A stretch of DNA of 64,000 nt from an uncultured Hyphomonas sp. (GCF_963678875.1 NZ_OY787457.1:1-64000); one strand, 5' to 3'. Counted from the stretch's first letter, positions 45,834-55,537 are shown. Program-made: numbers and translations. Notes: generated by a model not told the origin, from the letters alone.

Positions 45834-48272
45834 ATGGCAAATTTTCGCGCTTCCCTGCCAATAGATGAGGTGCTGGGGGACATTTCTGCCCGCCTCCGTG
45901 AGGCGCCGCGGCTTGTGCTGGCCGCCCCGCCGGGCGCGGGCAAGACAACCCGTGTGCCATTGTCTCTCGCCGGGTTTCTGGACCTTCCTGCGGTCGTGAC
46001 CGGACGCATCCTGATGCTGGAGCCGCGCCGCATCGCTGCGCGCATGGCGGCCCAGCAGATGGCGAAAAGCCTTGGCGAACCGCTCGGCAAGCGCGTCGGC
46101 CTGACAACCCGAGTGGACCGCAAGGTTTCTGCCGACACGGTGGTGGAAGTGATCACCGATGGCCTGTTCACGCGGCGCATCCTGAACGATCCGGAACTGG
46201 GCGGCGTCGGCGCGATCCTTTTCGACGAATTCCATGAGCGGCGGCTGAATTCGGATCTTGGACTCGCCCTGGCCCTGGAAAGCCAGGCCGCATTCCGGGA
46301 AGACCTGAAACTCCTGATCATGTCGGCGACGCTGGACACAGGCCGTGTGTCGGTGGTGTTCGATGCCCCCGTGGTGGAGAGCGAAGGCCGGATGTTCCCG
46401 GTGGAGACGCGCTACCTCGGCCGGTCGCAGGACCGGATTGAGGACCGGATGGCAGCAGCGGTGCGCCGGGCGCTGCGGGAAGAGGGGGGATCCATGCTTG
46501 CCTTCCTGCCGGGTGCGGGAGAGATCCAGCGCACCGCAGAGCGGTTGGAAGGGCTCGGCCCGGGTGTGATCGTAGCGCCGTTGTTCGGGGCCCTCAGCCC
46601 GGCGGAACAGGACGCCGCCGTGCAGCCTGCGCCGGATGGGAAACGCAAGATCGTTCTGGCAACGGACATTGCCGAAAGCGCCCTGACCATTGAAGGCGTA
46701 CGGATCGTCATCGATTCCGGCCTGTCGCGGGTGGCGGAAGACAATATCGGCGGGCTCGGCTCGCGCCTCAGCACAGTGCGGGCTTCGCGTGCCTCGGTCG
46801 ACCAGCGCCGTGGCCGGGCAGGGCGCCTTGAGCCGGGTGTCTGCTATCGCCTGTGGGACGAGGAAGCGACGCGCGGCCTGATGCCTGCGCCAGTGCCGGA
46901 AATCCTCTCGAGCGATTTGTCCGGCCTTGTCCTGACACTTGCCGAATGGGGTGAACGGGATGCCACAAACCTGACCTGGATGGATGCCCCGCCCGCCGGG
47001 CGCCTGAAGGTAGCGGCAGACCTATTGCTCACCTTGAAGGCCGTGGACGAGGACGGGCGATTGACGCCGCTTGGTTCGGAGATGTCGCGCCTGCCTCTGC
47101 CGCCGCGCCTTGCCGCGCTGGTTGCCGGGGCCGAGGGCGGGGAGCGTGCGCTGGCCGCAGAAGTGGCCGCGCTGGCTGGAGAACGCGGCGTAGGCGGAAC
47201 ATCTGTCGATCTGCGGGAGCGGTTGTCACGGTTCCGGCAGGAACGCTCGCCTCGGGCCCGCGTGCTGCAGCAACAGGCAAAGAACTGGGGCAAGGGCGCG
47301 GCGCCGTCGGGTGATCTGGCGAAACTGCTCGCCCGGGCCTGGCCGGATGAGGTTGCGCGCAAGCGGCCCGGCAGCGCGGGGATTTACCTGCTCGCATCGG
47401 GCCGGGCCGCGACCCTGCCGGAGAGCGATGCGCTGGCAAAGTCCGACTGGCTGGTCGTGGCCGATCTTGGCGGGGCTTCGAAAGAAGCGCGCATCTCGCT
47501 CGCCGTGCCGGTCAGCGAAGCGGATGCCCTGGCGAGTGGCAAGACCGTCAGCGAGGACCGGGCCGATTTCGATCCGAAGACCGGCCGGTTCACGGCGCGG
47601 CGGGTGAAAGCGCTGGGCGCCATCGTCTTGTCGGAAGCACCGCTGCCGAAACCCTCGGCTGACGTCGCTGCGAAGGCGATGCTGGACGCGGTGCAGGCGC
47701 AGGGATTCTCTGCGATCGGGGCAGGGGAGGTGGTGGAAGAAACGCTGTCCCGCATCACCTTGCTGGAAAAGGCGGGACTGGTTGAGGCGCAAGGCCTGAA
47801 CGGTGAGCGCCTTCTTGCATCGGCTGCGGACTGGCTATTGCCGTGCCTGAAGAAAGCCGGCGCGCAGGTGCCGGCAGATCACAAGGTGCGCGACGCGCTG
47901 ATTGCCTCGCTCGACTGGTCGGTTCAGGAAGCGCTGCGCACCGGCGCGCCCTTGTCGCTGGAACTGCCCTCCGGCCAATCTGCGCGTGTCGACTATCTCG
48001 ATCCGCGCGCGCCGCTCGTCTCGGCGCGGGCGCAGGCCTTCTGGGGGTGTGCAGAACATCTGCGGATTGCCGGGGGCCGCGTGCCGGTAACGGTGGAGAT
48101 GTTGTCGCCCGGCATGAAGCCGGTTGCGACAACGCAGGATCTGCCCGCCTTCTGGCAAGGTGGCTACAAGGACATGGCGAAGGACATGCGCGGGCGCTAT
48201 CCCAAGCATGACTGGCCGGACGACCCGGCAAAAGCCCGCGCGCATGAAGGCCGGACGAAGAAGCGACTGTGA
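45834..48272 (+). CDS. hrpB: ATP-dependent helicase HrpB
   Basis: This DExH-box helicase has Walker A APPGAGKTTRVPL and Walker B LFDEFHERRLNSDLG. The family-typical SATLDTGRV motif and QRRGRAGRLEPGVCYRLW follow. I chose ATG 45834 (MANFRASLPIDEVLGDIS); the open frame extends 23 codons upstream. It is 812 residues, the usual length of HrpB. The cellular role is unclear. The next gene overlaps it by 3 bases. Confidence 0.92.
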   Translation: MANFRASLPIDEVLGDISARLREAPRLVLAAPPGAGKTTRVPLSLAGFLDLPAVVTGRILMLEPRRIAARMAAQQMAKSLGEPLGKRVGLTTRVDRKVSADTVVEVITDGLFTRRILNDPELGGVGAILFDEFHERRLNSDLGLALALESQAAFREDLKLLIMSATLDTGRVSVVFDAPVVESEGRMFPVETRYLGRSQDRIEDRMAAAVRRALREEGGSMLAFLPGAGEIQRTAERLEGLGPGVIVAPLFGALSPAEQDAAVQPAPDGKRKIVLATDIAESALTIEGVRIVIDSGLSRVAEDNIGGLGSRLSTVRASRASVDQRRGRAGRLEPGVCYRLWDEEATRGLMPAPVPEILSSDLSGLVLTLAEWGERDATNLTWMDAPPAGRLKVAADLLLTLKAVDEDGRLTPLGSEMSRLPLPPRLAALVAGAEGGERALAAEVAALAGERGVGGTSVDLRERLSRFRQERSPRARVLQQQAKNWGKGAAPSGDLAKLLARAWPDEVARKRPGSAGIYLLASGRAATLPESDALAKSDWLVVADLGGASKEARISLAVPVSEADALASGKTVSEDRADFDPKTGRFTARRVKALGAIVLSEAPLPKPSADVAAKAMLDAVQAQGFSAIGAGEVVEETLSRITLLEKAGLVEAQGLNGERLLASAADWLLPCLKKAGAQVPADHKVRDALIASLDWSVQEALRTGAPLSLELPSGQSARVDYLDPRAPLVSARAQAFWGCAEHLRIAGGRVPVTVEMLSPGMKPVATTQDLPAFWQGGYKDMAKDMRGRYPKHDWPDDPAKARAHEGRTKKRL

Positions 48273-48796
48273 TGAGCAAAGAAATCCGTATCCGCAGCGA
48301 CTGGCGCGAAGGTGATGTCGAACGCATCGTCGACCTGCACCGGCGCGGTTATGAGCGAGAAGGCGGACATCACTACGGCGCCGACTTCCTGGACCATGTG
48401 CGCCACACGGTGGAGGAGGCTGACATTCCCTCCCGGCCGGGCAATTGCGTCTGGTTCGTCGAGATGGACGGCGAAGCGGTGGGCTGCGCGGCGGTGGTCG
48501 ACCGCGGGACGGAAGGCCAGTTGCGCTGGGTCGTGCTGACGCCGGAAACGCGCGGGCTCGGCCTTGGCGGCAAATTGCTGGACGCGGCGATGCAGCACGC
48601 CGCCGCGCAGGACTGGACGTCAATCTATCTCGAAACCACAGATGGGTTGGAGGCGTCGATGGCGCTTTACGAGCGGCTCGGATTTGAAATCGAGATCGCG
48701 GAAGACCGCCCGCTCTGGCATGGCGGTGGCCGTTTCATCCAGATGCGCAAGGCGCTGTCAGTTCAGAACGGCGCGGGCAGGGATAACGAGAGATGA
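48272..48796 (+). CDS. GNAT family N-acetyltransferase
   Basis: The GNAT core has WVVLTPETRGLGLGGKLLDA as the acetyl-CoA loop (RxxGxG/A) and MALYERLGFEIEIAED at the end. It is 174 residues. It overlaps hrpB by 3 bases, so the two form an operon. It ends inside the opposing pseudouridine synthase gene (34-base overlap). The substrate is not known. Confidence 0.85.
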   Translation: MSKEIRIRSDWREGDVERIVDLHRRGYEREGGHHYGADFLDHVRHTVEEADIPSRPGNCVWFVEMDGEAVGCAAVVDRGTEGQLRWVVLTPETRGLGLGGKLLDAAMQHAAAQDWTSIYLETTDGLEASMALYERLGFEIEIAEDRPLWHGGGRFIQMRKALSVQNGAGRDNER

Positions 48797-49410
48797 TCTC
48801 CCGTGCCCGGATGATTGAACGCAATGGCGCTGGCATTCAGGTGCAGGCGCGGTGCAGCCGCGCGCGCAGCTTCATGGGCATAGAGTTCGTCCCCGAGGAT
48901 CGGATGCCCGATTTCGGCGAGGTGCACGCGTAGCTGGTGCGAGCGTCCGGTGAGTGGGGTCAGGCGCACGCGGCTGCAGTGCGCCCCGGTCTCCACCGTC
49001 TCGTATAAAGTCCGGCTTGGCTTTCCGGTCTCGTGGTCGACTTTCTGGCGGGGGCGGTTGGGCCAGTCGGTGATCAGGGGCAGGTCGATTTCTCCGGCGG
49101 CGGGATCAGGCACGCCCCAGACATCCGCGATGTATGTTTTCTCGATCTCTCCCCGCTCGAACAGGCCGGAAAGGGCCGCTTGCATCTCTTTCGACCGGGC
49201 GAGAATGAGCAGGCCGCTGGTGGACATGTCGAGGCGGTGCACTGTCAGCGCGCCCGGATACTCGGCGGCAACGCGGGAGACTGCACAGTCCGCTTTCTCC
49301 GGACCACGTCCGGGCACGGATAATAGGCCGGATGGCTTGTCGATGACGATCAACTGGTCGTCGACATGTACATAGCGGATCGGGTTCTTCGGCGGCGTGT
49401 AAGGGGTCAC
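48763..49410 (-). CDS. RluA family pseudouridine synthase
   Basis: It turns uridine into pseudouridine in rRNA or tRNA. The catalytic motif HRLDMSTSGLLILAR includes the Asp. The N-terminal VDDQLIVIDKPSGLLSVPGR and LTGRSHQLRVHLAEIGHPIL are typical of the RluA/RsuA folds. There is no S4 domain. It is 215 residues. Its start overlaps the end of the kinase gene by 4 bases. Confidence 0.88.
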   Translation of the reverse strand: MTPYTPPKNPIRYVHVDDQLIVIDKPSGLLSVPGRGPEKADCAVSRVAAEYPGALTVHRLDMSTSGLLILARSKEMQAALSGLFERGEIEKTYIADVWGVPDPAAGEIDLPLITDWPNRPRQKVDHETGKPSRTLYETVETGAHCSRVRLTPLTGRSHQLRVHLAEIGHPILGDELYAHEAARAAAPRLHLNASAIAFNHPGTGDHLSLSLPAPF

Positions 49411-50837
49411 ACGACAAGGTCCGGCAGGACCAGGCGGAAGACCGTGCCTTCCTTCCCGGTGGAGGCGAGCACGAGGTCGCCGCCCATGCCGACGGCAAGT
49501 TCGCGCGCAATGACCAGGCCGAGGCCCGTGCCGGTCTTGCGGGAGGAGGCAGCGAAAGGCTTGAACAGGTTGTCCCGTGCGTTCGGCGGCAGGCCGGGGC
49601 CGGTATCGGTGAACTCCACGCCCTCACGGGTCAGCGATGCGGTGATGCGCTTCGGCAGGGAGGCAGAGGCAACCATGGCTTCGGCGGCGTTGCGGATCAG
49701 GTTCGCCGCCAGCCGGTGCAGGTGTTCCGGGTCTGCATTGATGATCCGGCCGCTCGGCAAATCGTCGATGAATTCGACTTCCGGCCAGGCGGCCAGCGCT
49801 TCGGCGGCGGCTTCCTCGATGCAGCCGCGCAGCGAGACGGGCTGAATGTCCGGCGGCTGCGGGGTCGCCTTGCCATAGTCGAGCGTATCGGAGGCCAGAT
49901 TGATCGCGCGGGTGAGGGCGCGTTCGAGGCGCGGGGCGGCCTTTTGCACGCGCGGGTCTTCGGACCGAGCGAGCGTATCCGAGACCAGCTGCGCCGAAGC
50001 GAGCGAATTGCGCAGGTCATGATTGATCTTCGCGACGGCTGTGCCGAGTTCGGCGAGGTGGGCGCGCTGGCGGAAGGCATCGGCAACCGCTTCTTCCATA
50101 TCGGACAGGGCGTTTTGCGCGCGGCCGATCTCATCCCGGCGGGAAGTTGGCTGCAGGCGCCGGGTCCAGCCGCCGGGATCCATGCGGAACTGTTCGACAC
50201 TGGCCGTCACCCGCGCCATCGGGCGCACGACAAGGAAGTGAAGGAGAACGTAGATCACGGTCGCCGCAATCAGGGCGATCAGGAAGGACAGGCCAAGGAT
50301 ACGCTGGCCAAAGGCGTAGAGGTCCTCCCGGAGCGGAGCTTGCGGCACAACCACTTCGATGATGCGGTCAGGCGTCGAGCCGATTGCCGTGATCACGAGG
50401 ATACGGTCTTCCGGTGCGGCGAACGCGCCCATGATCTGCATGACCCGGCTGACTGCGGTCGTCTCACGCAGGTCGAGCTGGTAGAAGCTGCCCTCGATGT
50501 CCATGCCGGAATCCAGCAGCTGGATGTGCATGTCGTCTTCGACCTCGGCCACCGAGAGGACTTCGGCGTTTTCCAGCAATTGCTGGGCAAGCTCCTCTGA
50601 AACCATGCGGGACGGCGAAGCGTCGAGGGCGAGGGCGGCAATCCGCGCGGCCTGCAGGCGTTCGTCCAGCCAGGCATTGCGGAAGCCGGAGGCGCTGGGG
50701 ACGAAAATCAGGCCTTCGACGAAGAGAATGGCGGCGAGGGTGAAGCCAAACAGGCGGAACGATAGCCCATGGTACCAGCGAGCAGGCGCAGGCTGGCGGG
50801 CAGGGGCCGGAAGGGGTGCGCGTGCGTTGCCGTTCAC
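49407..50837 (-). CDS. Sensor histidine kinase, orphan
   Basis: An N-terminal membrane segment at about 29-47 and a second at 181-203 flank a periplasmic domain of about 130 residues. A HAMP domain follows. The H box is NHDLRNSLA with His273, N box LIRNAAEAM and G boxes DTGPGLPP and GTGLGLVIA. It is 476 residues. No response regulator lies next to it. Its neighbour is the RluA gene. The signal is unknown. Confidence 0.9.
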   Translation of the reverse strand: MNGNARAPLPAPARQPAPARWYHGLSFRLFGFTLAAILFVEGLIFVPSASGFRNAWLDERLQAARIAALALDASPSRMVSEELAQQLLENAEVLSVAEVEDDMHIQLLDSGMDIEGSFYQLDLRETTAVSRVMQIMGAFAAPEDRILVITAIGSTPDRIIEVVVPQAPLREDLYAFGQRILGLSFLIALIAATVIYVLLHFLVVRPMARVTASVEQFRMDPGGWTRRLQPTSRRDEIGRAQNALSDMEEAVADAFRQRAHLAELGTAVAKINHDLRNSLASAQLVSDTLARSEDPRVQKAAPRLERALTRAINLASDTLDYGKATPQPPDIQPVSLRGCIEEAAAEALAAWPEVEFIDDLPSGRIINADPEHLHRLAANLIRNAAEAMVASASLPKRITASLTREGVEFTDTGPGLPPNARDNLFKPFAASSRKTGTGLGLVIARELAVGMGGDLVLASTGKEGTVFRLVLPDLVV

Positions 50838-50852
50838 ACGCGCTGAAGTAGC

Positions 50853-52289
50853 CTACGGGATGCGTTGGAGCAAGCCGACGAGACGCTGCGCGTTCTTGCT
50901 GAACACGATTGGCGTGAAATGCGCGGAAGCGGCCCGTTTCACGACCTCTGCCCGTGTCGGGTAGGGCGAGATGAAATTGGTCAGCGCGGTCAGTTTCAGT
51001 CCGTTCGACATGGCGACGGAAACGAGCTGGAGAATGTCGCCCGCCCCCTCGCCGACGATGGACGCGCCGACCAGTTTTCCCTTGTTCAGCACCAGCTTAC
51101 ACTCGCCGAGCGTCTTGCCTTCGGCAATCGCCCGGTCGTTTTCGTGGAAGGGGAAAGCGGAGGTTGTGACCGTGCCGCCGAATGTCTCGCGCGCCTCTGC
51201 CTCGGTCAGGCCGAGCTGTGCGACTTCCGGGCTTGTATAAGTGACGGCGGGGACAGGCAGGCTGGAGGCTTTGGTGCCCTGTTTGAAGAGCGCCCGGCGC
51301 GTGAAGACCGAAGCGTGCCAGCCGGCGATATGGGTAAACTGCTCCATGCCGGCCGCATCGCCGAGTGCCCAGACACGCCGATTGGAATGAGAGCGAAGCG
51401 TGTCCCCGACCTTGATGCCTTTCTGGTCGAAATCGACGCCGCCTTTTTCGAGGTCCAGCCCGTCCAGAACGGCGCGGCGGCCGGTGGCGACCAGAAGGTG
51501 GCTGCCGTCAATGTCCAGCGCCGTGCCGTCATGGTCGGTATGCACGCGGATGCGGTTATCCGCCTGGGAAACGCGCTGCGCCTTGTGCTGTTCGAGGATC
51601 GTGACGCCCTCTTCGCGCAGGGCCTTGATGGCGATGGCCGCGTGGCCGGCATCGGCGCGCGGCATGGCGCGGCCCATTTCGATCACGGTGACTTTTGAGC
51701 CGAGTCGGGTGAAGGCCTGCGCCATCTCAAGGCCAATCGGTCCGCCGCCAAGGATGACGAGATGGTCCGGCAGCACCGGCAGGGTGAAGACGGTCTCATT
51801 CGTAAGGAACGGAACCTCCTTCAGCCCCTCGATCGGCGGGATGAAGGCGCGGGACCCGGTGGCGACGATGATACGCCGGGCTTCGACGCGGGATGTCTCG
51901 GAGACGATGGTCTTGCGGTTCTCGAACCGGGCGGCTTCGCGGATCACGGTGACGCCCAGTCCTTCGAACCGTTCCTGGCTGTCGACCGGGGCAATCGTTT
52001 CGATGGCGCCGGCGACGTGGGCTTTCACGGTTTCCCAGTCCGTTTTTGGGTCCTCAGTCTGGATTCCGTACTTTCTGGCTTCGCGCACGCCTGCCGCCGC
52101 CTTTGCGGCGCTGAGCAGGGCTTTCGACGGAACGCAGCCATAGTTCAGGCAGTCGCCGCCCATCTCGTGTTTCTCATAAAGCACGACCTTCAGGCCGAGC
52201 TGGGCAGCGCCTGCGGCAGCGGACAGTCCGCCCGACCCGGCGCCGATGATGCAAAGGTCGGCTTTGATTTTCTTGACGGTGCTACTCAT
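50853..52289 (-). CDS. FAD-dependent pyridine nucleotide-disulfide oxidoreductase
   Basis: The FAD site IIGAGSGGLSAAAGA is followed by the redox disulfide GGDCLNYGCVPSK (Cys47, Cys52). The NAD domain has VILGGGPIGLEMAQAFTRLG. The dimerisation domain near the end has ISPYPTRAEV. Dihydrolipoamide dehydrogenases and mercuric reductases usually have His-Pro at the equivalent catalytic place; here it is Tyr-Pro. It is 478 residues. The start ATG 52289 overlaps the TVP38 stop by 4 bases. The physiological electron acceptor is not known. Confidence 0.87.
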   Translation of the reverse strand: MSSTVKKIKADLCIIGAGSGGLSAAAGAAQLGLKVVLYEKHEMGGDCLNYGCVPSKALLSAAKAAAGVREARKYGIQTEDPKTDWETVKAHVAGAIETIAPVDSQERFEGLGVTVIREAARFENRKTIVSETSRVEARRIIVATGSRAFIPPIEGLKEVPFLTNETVFTLPVLPDHLVILGGGPIGLEMAQAFTRLGSKVTVIEMGRAMPRADAGHAAIAIKALREEGVTILEQHKAQRVSQADNRIRVHTDHDGTALDIDGSHLLVATGRRAVLDGLDLEKGGVDFDQKGIKVGDTLRSHSNRRVWALGDAAGMEQFTHIAGWHASVFTRRALFKQGTKASSLPVPAVTYTSPEVAQLGLTEAEARETFGGTVTTSAFPFHENDRAIAEGKTLGECKLVLNKGKLVGASIVGEGAGDILQLVSVAMSNGLKLTALTNFISPYPTRAEVVKRAASAHFTPIVFSKNAQRLVGLLQRIP

Positions 52290-53029
52290 GCGGGCGGGCT
52301 TTCGATCTTGGGACGGCGCGCGAAGAATTTCTTCCACACGACCGGCATCAGGGACACGACGGCAAGCGCCGCAAAGGCTGGCACCAGGTTTCCGGCGACG
52401 GCGGCAATGTCCGGGTTTTCGCCAGCTTCAAAGGTCGCGCCGAGACCGGCGCCGATCCAGGTATAGGCTACGACCCCCGGAATGATGCCGATGGCGGTGG
52501 TCAGGGCATAGTCGGAATACCGCGCGCCCAGCAGGGCCGGGGCGATATTGGCCACGGGAAACGGAACGATGGGGAGGAAACGCAGGGCGAACATGTAGGA
52601 GCGCGGGTTCTCGTGGAAACCTGCCTCCATCTTGCGCAGGAAGGGGCCGGCCCGTTCCCGCAGCATGCCGCCAAACGCGGTGCGGGCAGCGAGGAAGAGG
52701 AGGCTCGCCCCCAGCGTGGCACCGATAACGGTTGCGGCGGACCCGCCTGCCAGGCCGAACAGGAAGCCGCCTGCAATCGTGATCCAGAGCGCGCCGGGCA
52801 CCATGAACAGAGTGGAAAGGGCGTAGATGACGACATAGGCCGCAACGGCGATGAAGAGATTGCCTTCCACGAAACTACGCAGGGCTTCATGCTGTTCGCG
52901 CAAGGTCTGCAGGGACAGATAGTCGAACAGGCCGAGGCGCCAGCCTGCCAGCAGGCCGCCCGCGATCAGGTAGACCGGCCAGAGGCGCTGCCACAGCGGG
53001 GCAGCATTTTTGGTCTTTGTCTCAGTCAT
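52286..53029 (-). CDS. TVP38/TMEM64 family membrane protein
   Basis: The protein has five or six membrane segments and the family motif PGALWITIAGGFLFGLAGGS, plus ALRFLPIVPFPVANIAPALL. TVP38 relatives (DedA/VTT) are lipid scramblases or transporters. Start ATG 53029. It is 247 residues. It lies in the middle of a three-gene operon, with ATGA overlaps on both sides. Confidence 0.88.
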   Translation of the reverse strand: MTETKTKNAAPLWQRLWPVYLIAGGLLAGWRLGLFDYLSLQTLREQHEALRSFVEGNLFIAVAAYVVIYALSTLFMVPGALWITIAGGFLFGLAGGSAATVIGATLGASLLFLAARTAFGGMLRERAGPFLRKMEAGFHENPRSYMFALRFLPIVPFPVANIAPALLGARYSDYALTTAIGIIPGVVAYTWIGAGLGATFEAGENPDIAAVAGNLVPAFAALAVVSLMPVVWKKFFARRPKIESPPA

Positions 53030-53889
53030 TCGGTCTCGGCCTTCTTCGTGACGTTCAGGGACCAATCGTACTCATACGCACGAATGCGCGGATTGGATCG
53101 GATTTCTTCGGCAAGTTCCGGATCGGCATACGCCAGGAGATGATCGATGACAGCCTGTTTCGATCCCCCGAAATCGGTTTCGAACCAGTCATAGATGGAG
53201 GATATCCTCAGCCCGCGGGGTGTCATGGTCACGCCGCGCGGGTCGTTGATGTAGGCGCGGGCTGCGGCGGCAAGGTCTGCGTCCAGCGTGGCGCCCTGCC
53301 AGGCCTTCGGCTGCAAATTGGGGCAGGAGATGGCCGCGCAATTGATCGCATAATGGACAAGCGGATTGCCGAAGCGGGGGCGCAGGATGCCGTGCTCGAT
53401 CTCGTCGAGGGAGACGGTCTGGCCGCCGGCCTCCACTTTGATCTTTTTCCACGGCCCGCCGAACAGGTAGCCGTTGCGGATCGACCCGGTCGGGAATTGT
53501 TCCAGGATGTAGCGCACGGTGACGGCGTTATAGAGGTTGGCCCAGGCCGCGAATGTCGCCGCATCGGTGCCGGAAAGGTCCATGTCCGCAAAACCCGCAA
53601 TATATTTGTCGAGCGCCGCGCGGTCTTCGGTGTTGGTCTTGAAGGCGGCGTAGTCGATGCGGTTCACGCCGTCGGCTCCGGACTGGACATATTTCTTGAG
53701 CAGGCAGGTCCACGCGGCATGCGCCGGTTTTTCCGCAGGCGGCTGCTGCACGGCCCCGGCAACCGGCATCGCCGGCTGCGCTGCCGCGATCAGCGGTGTC
53801 AGGGCAAGGGCCACGGGCAGGGCGAGACGGCAGGCGGCTCCGGGCATGGGGCGGCTGGCTCCAGAAAATCCAAATCGAGGCCATGACAT
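53026..53889 (-). CDS. DUF547 family exported protein
   Basis: The 287-residue protein has a signal peptide (LALPVALALTPLIAAAQPA) and the DUF547 core: WANLYNAVTVRYILEQFP, then LDEIEHGILRPRFGNPLVHY and CAAISCPNLQPKAW. The conserved Asn, His and Cys could form an active site. The function of DUF547 is not established. Its end overlaps the TVP38 start, so it is the first gene of the DUF547-TVP38-oxidoreductase operon. Confidence 0.87.
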   Translation of the reverse strand: MSWPRFGFSGASRPMPGAACRLALPVALALTPLIAAAQPAMPVAGAVQQPPAEKPAHAAWTCLLKKYVQSGADGVNRIDYAAFKTNTEDRAALDKYIAGFADMDLSGTDAATFAAWANLYNAVTVRYILEQFPTGSIRNGYLFGGPWKKIKVEAGGQTVSLDEIEHGILRPRFGNPLVHYAINCAAISCPNLQPKAWQGATLDADLAAAARAYINDPRGVTMTPRGLRISSIYDWFETDFGGSKQAVIDHLLAYADPELAEEIRSNPRIRAYEYDWSLNVTKKAETE

Positions 53890-53966
53890 AGCGCAGCAGG
53901 CCGCAAAGTGCCCGTCACGCCTTATCAGGTGCCGATCAAAGAGCCGTGATCAGGTTCCCGGCTGCG

Positions 53967-55145
53967 TCAGCCGCCTGTGGCCGGCGGATCGATTTCCATC
54001 CAGTCCTGCGGCGGCAGGTTGTAGACCATGTCCATGACCTCGAAACCGATCCCGTTCGGGAGACGGGAACTGGAGTTCCAGAGAATGACGACGCCCGTGT
54101 CACGCTCCGGATCGAACAGAATGTAGGAGCGGTAGCCCTCCACCGCGCCGCGATGGCCGACCACGCGGTCACCATTCTCTCCATATTTGTAGATCCGCCA
54201 GCCGAGCCCGTAGCGGGCATCGCGCACGGTGCCCCGGTAGCGGCTGGACATGCGCCGTTGCTCGCCGCTCGTGTAGACGCGCGGGGTCTGTAGCATGTCG
54301 AGTGCGGCATCGCTGATGACATCCGGGGCGAGCCCCATCTGCGCACGGGCATAGCGGGCAAGGTCCAGGATGGACCCGTTCACGCCGCCGGCGGCCGGGA
54401 CGTTGTAATAATCGTCATTGACGATCTTTTCCTGCGGCGGGCCGGGGAGGCGGGAGCGTTTGGAATGGGGGCGGGCCCAGGACGGCGAGGCCTGCAGGCC
54501 TGCGCGGCCGACACTGGCCGTGACCATGCCGAGCGGTTCGAAGATCGAATGCTGGACAGCGTCGGCATAAGGCGCGCGGGTCACGTCCTCGACGACCTCC
54601 GCAACGGCGTCATAGGCGACATTCTGATAGGTGTGGCAATCGCCGACCGGGCAGAGCGGCTTCAGCTTTGCCAGGCTGGCCCGGATCCTTGCCGGCTCCC
54701 AGCCATCTTCCAGACGTGTGTCATAGGCGTTCGGCACGATGCCCAGCCGGTGGGAGAGAATGTCTTCCAGCGTGGCGCGGGTTTCCGCCCCGCCGGGCAG
54801 CCGGAGCGAGGTTTTGAACCGCGAAACCGTATCGCTCAGATTGAGCTGGTGGCGATCCGCAAGGATTGCGATTTCGGTTGCCGCAACCCCCTTGGACAGC
54901 GAGGCCCAACGGAACACGGTTTCATTGGTAACCGGGGCGCCGCCTTTTTCGGTAACACCGTATCCATTGGCGAAGCTGATCTCGCCCTTGTCGATGACGG
55001 CGACGGCAAGGCCGACCATGTCTTCATTGGCCGCCAGCCGGCTGATCCGTTCGTCGAGGCGCTTGTAGTCGATCGCCTGGGCCAGTGCGGCGGGCATTGG
55101 AAGTGTTGCAGCAAGACAGACAGCCAGCGTGCGCAGGAAACGCAT
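53967..55145 (-). CDS. Beta-lactamase-fold serine hydrolase, exported
   Basis: The start ATG 55145 gives a signal peptide MRFLRTLAVCLAATLPMPAA. SLSK is the nucleophile motif, YQN the second motif, and HRG the third. Relatives are D-aminopeptidases, esterases or lactamases. It is 392 residues, without lipobox, so periplasmic. It is one of two such enzymes in the window. Confidence 0.83.
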   Translation of the reverse strand: MRFLRTLAVCLAATLPMPAALAQAIDYKRLDERISRLAANEDMVGLAVAVIDKGEISFANGYGVTEKGGAPVTNETVFRWASLSKGVAATEIAILADRHQLNLSDTVSRFKTSLRLPGGAETRATLEDILSHRLGIVPNAYDTRLEDGWEPARIRASLAKLKPLCPVGDCHTYQNVAYDAVAEVVEDVTRAPYADAVQHSIFEPLGMVTASVGRAGLQASPSWARPHSKRSRLPGPPQEKIVNDDYYNVPAAGGVNGSILDLARYARAQMGLAPDVISDAALDMLQTPRVYTSGEQRRMSSRYRGTVRDARYGLGWRIYKYGENGDRVVGHRGAVEGYRSYILFDPERDTGVVILWNSSSRLPNGIGFEVMDMVYNLPPQDWMEIDPPATGG

Positions 55146-55299
55146 GATCTCATCCCAAGTTTTGCGGCCCGCCCGGTTCCGGACCACATCAAGACTCTTG
55201 AGCCATGTAAAGATCGCTGGATGTTACCGGGGTGTAAACGCTATGGGCTGCCGGCAGGATGCAGGCTGGCATGACCGCTTTTCATGCTGATTGCATGAC

Positions 55300-55328
55300 T
55301 TGACCCGGCGCCGCCGGGCCTGTATTGG
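55300..55328 (+). promoter_or_regulatory. Promoter for rpmH-rnpA operon
   Basis: TTGACC (55300-55305) and TATTGG (55323-55328) are 17 bases apart. The spacer contains the GC palindrome CCGGCG-CCGCCGG. The start of rpmH follows 39 bases after the -10 box. It is a good match to the alphaproteobacterial housekeeping pattern. Confidence 0.5.
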
Positions 55329-55366
55329 CGCCTCTTTCCGAGACACTTAGCTTCCAGAGCAGACCG

Positions 55367-55501
55367 ATGAAACGCACTTTCCAGCCGAGCAACCTCCGCC
55401 GCAAGCGTACGCACGGCTTCCGCGAGCGCATGGCCACCAAGAATGGCCGCAAGGTGCTGGCACGCCGCCGCGCGAAGGGCCGCAAGTCCCTTTCCGCTTA
55501 A
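55367..55501 (+). CDS. rpmH: 50S ribosomal protein bL34
   Basis: The 44-residue protein starts MKRTFQPSNLRRKRTHGFRE and ends GRKSLSA. It is a near-universal signature. It is too short for long-ORF scans. It is the first gene of the classic rpmH-rnpA-yidC block. Confidence 0.97.
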   Translation: MKRTFQPSNLRRKRTHGFRERMATKNGRKVLARRRAKGRKSLSA

Positions 55502-55537
55502 GAACGGCGCCAGTCCGCCTCTCCGAAGGGGACGGCC

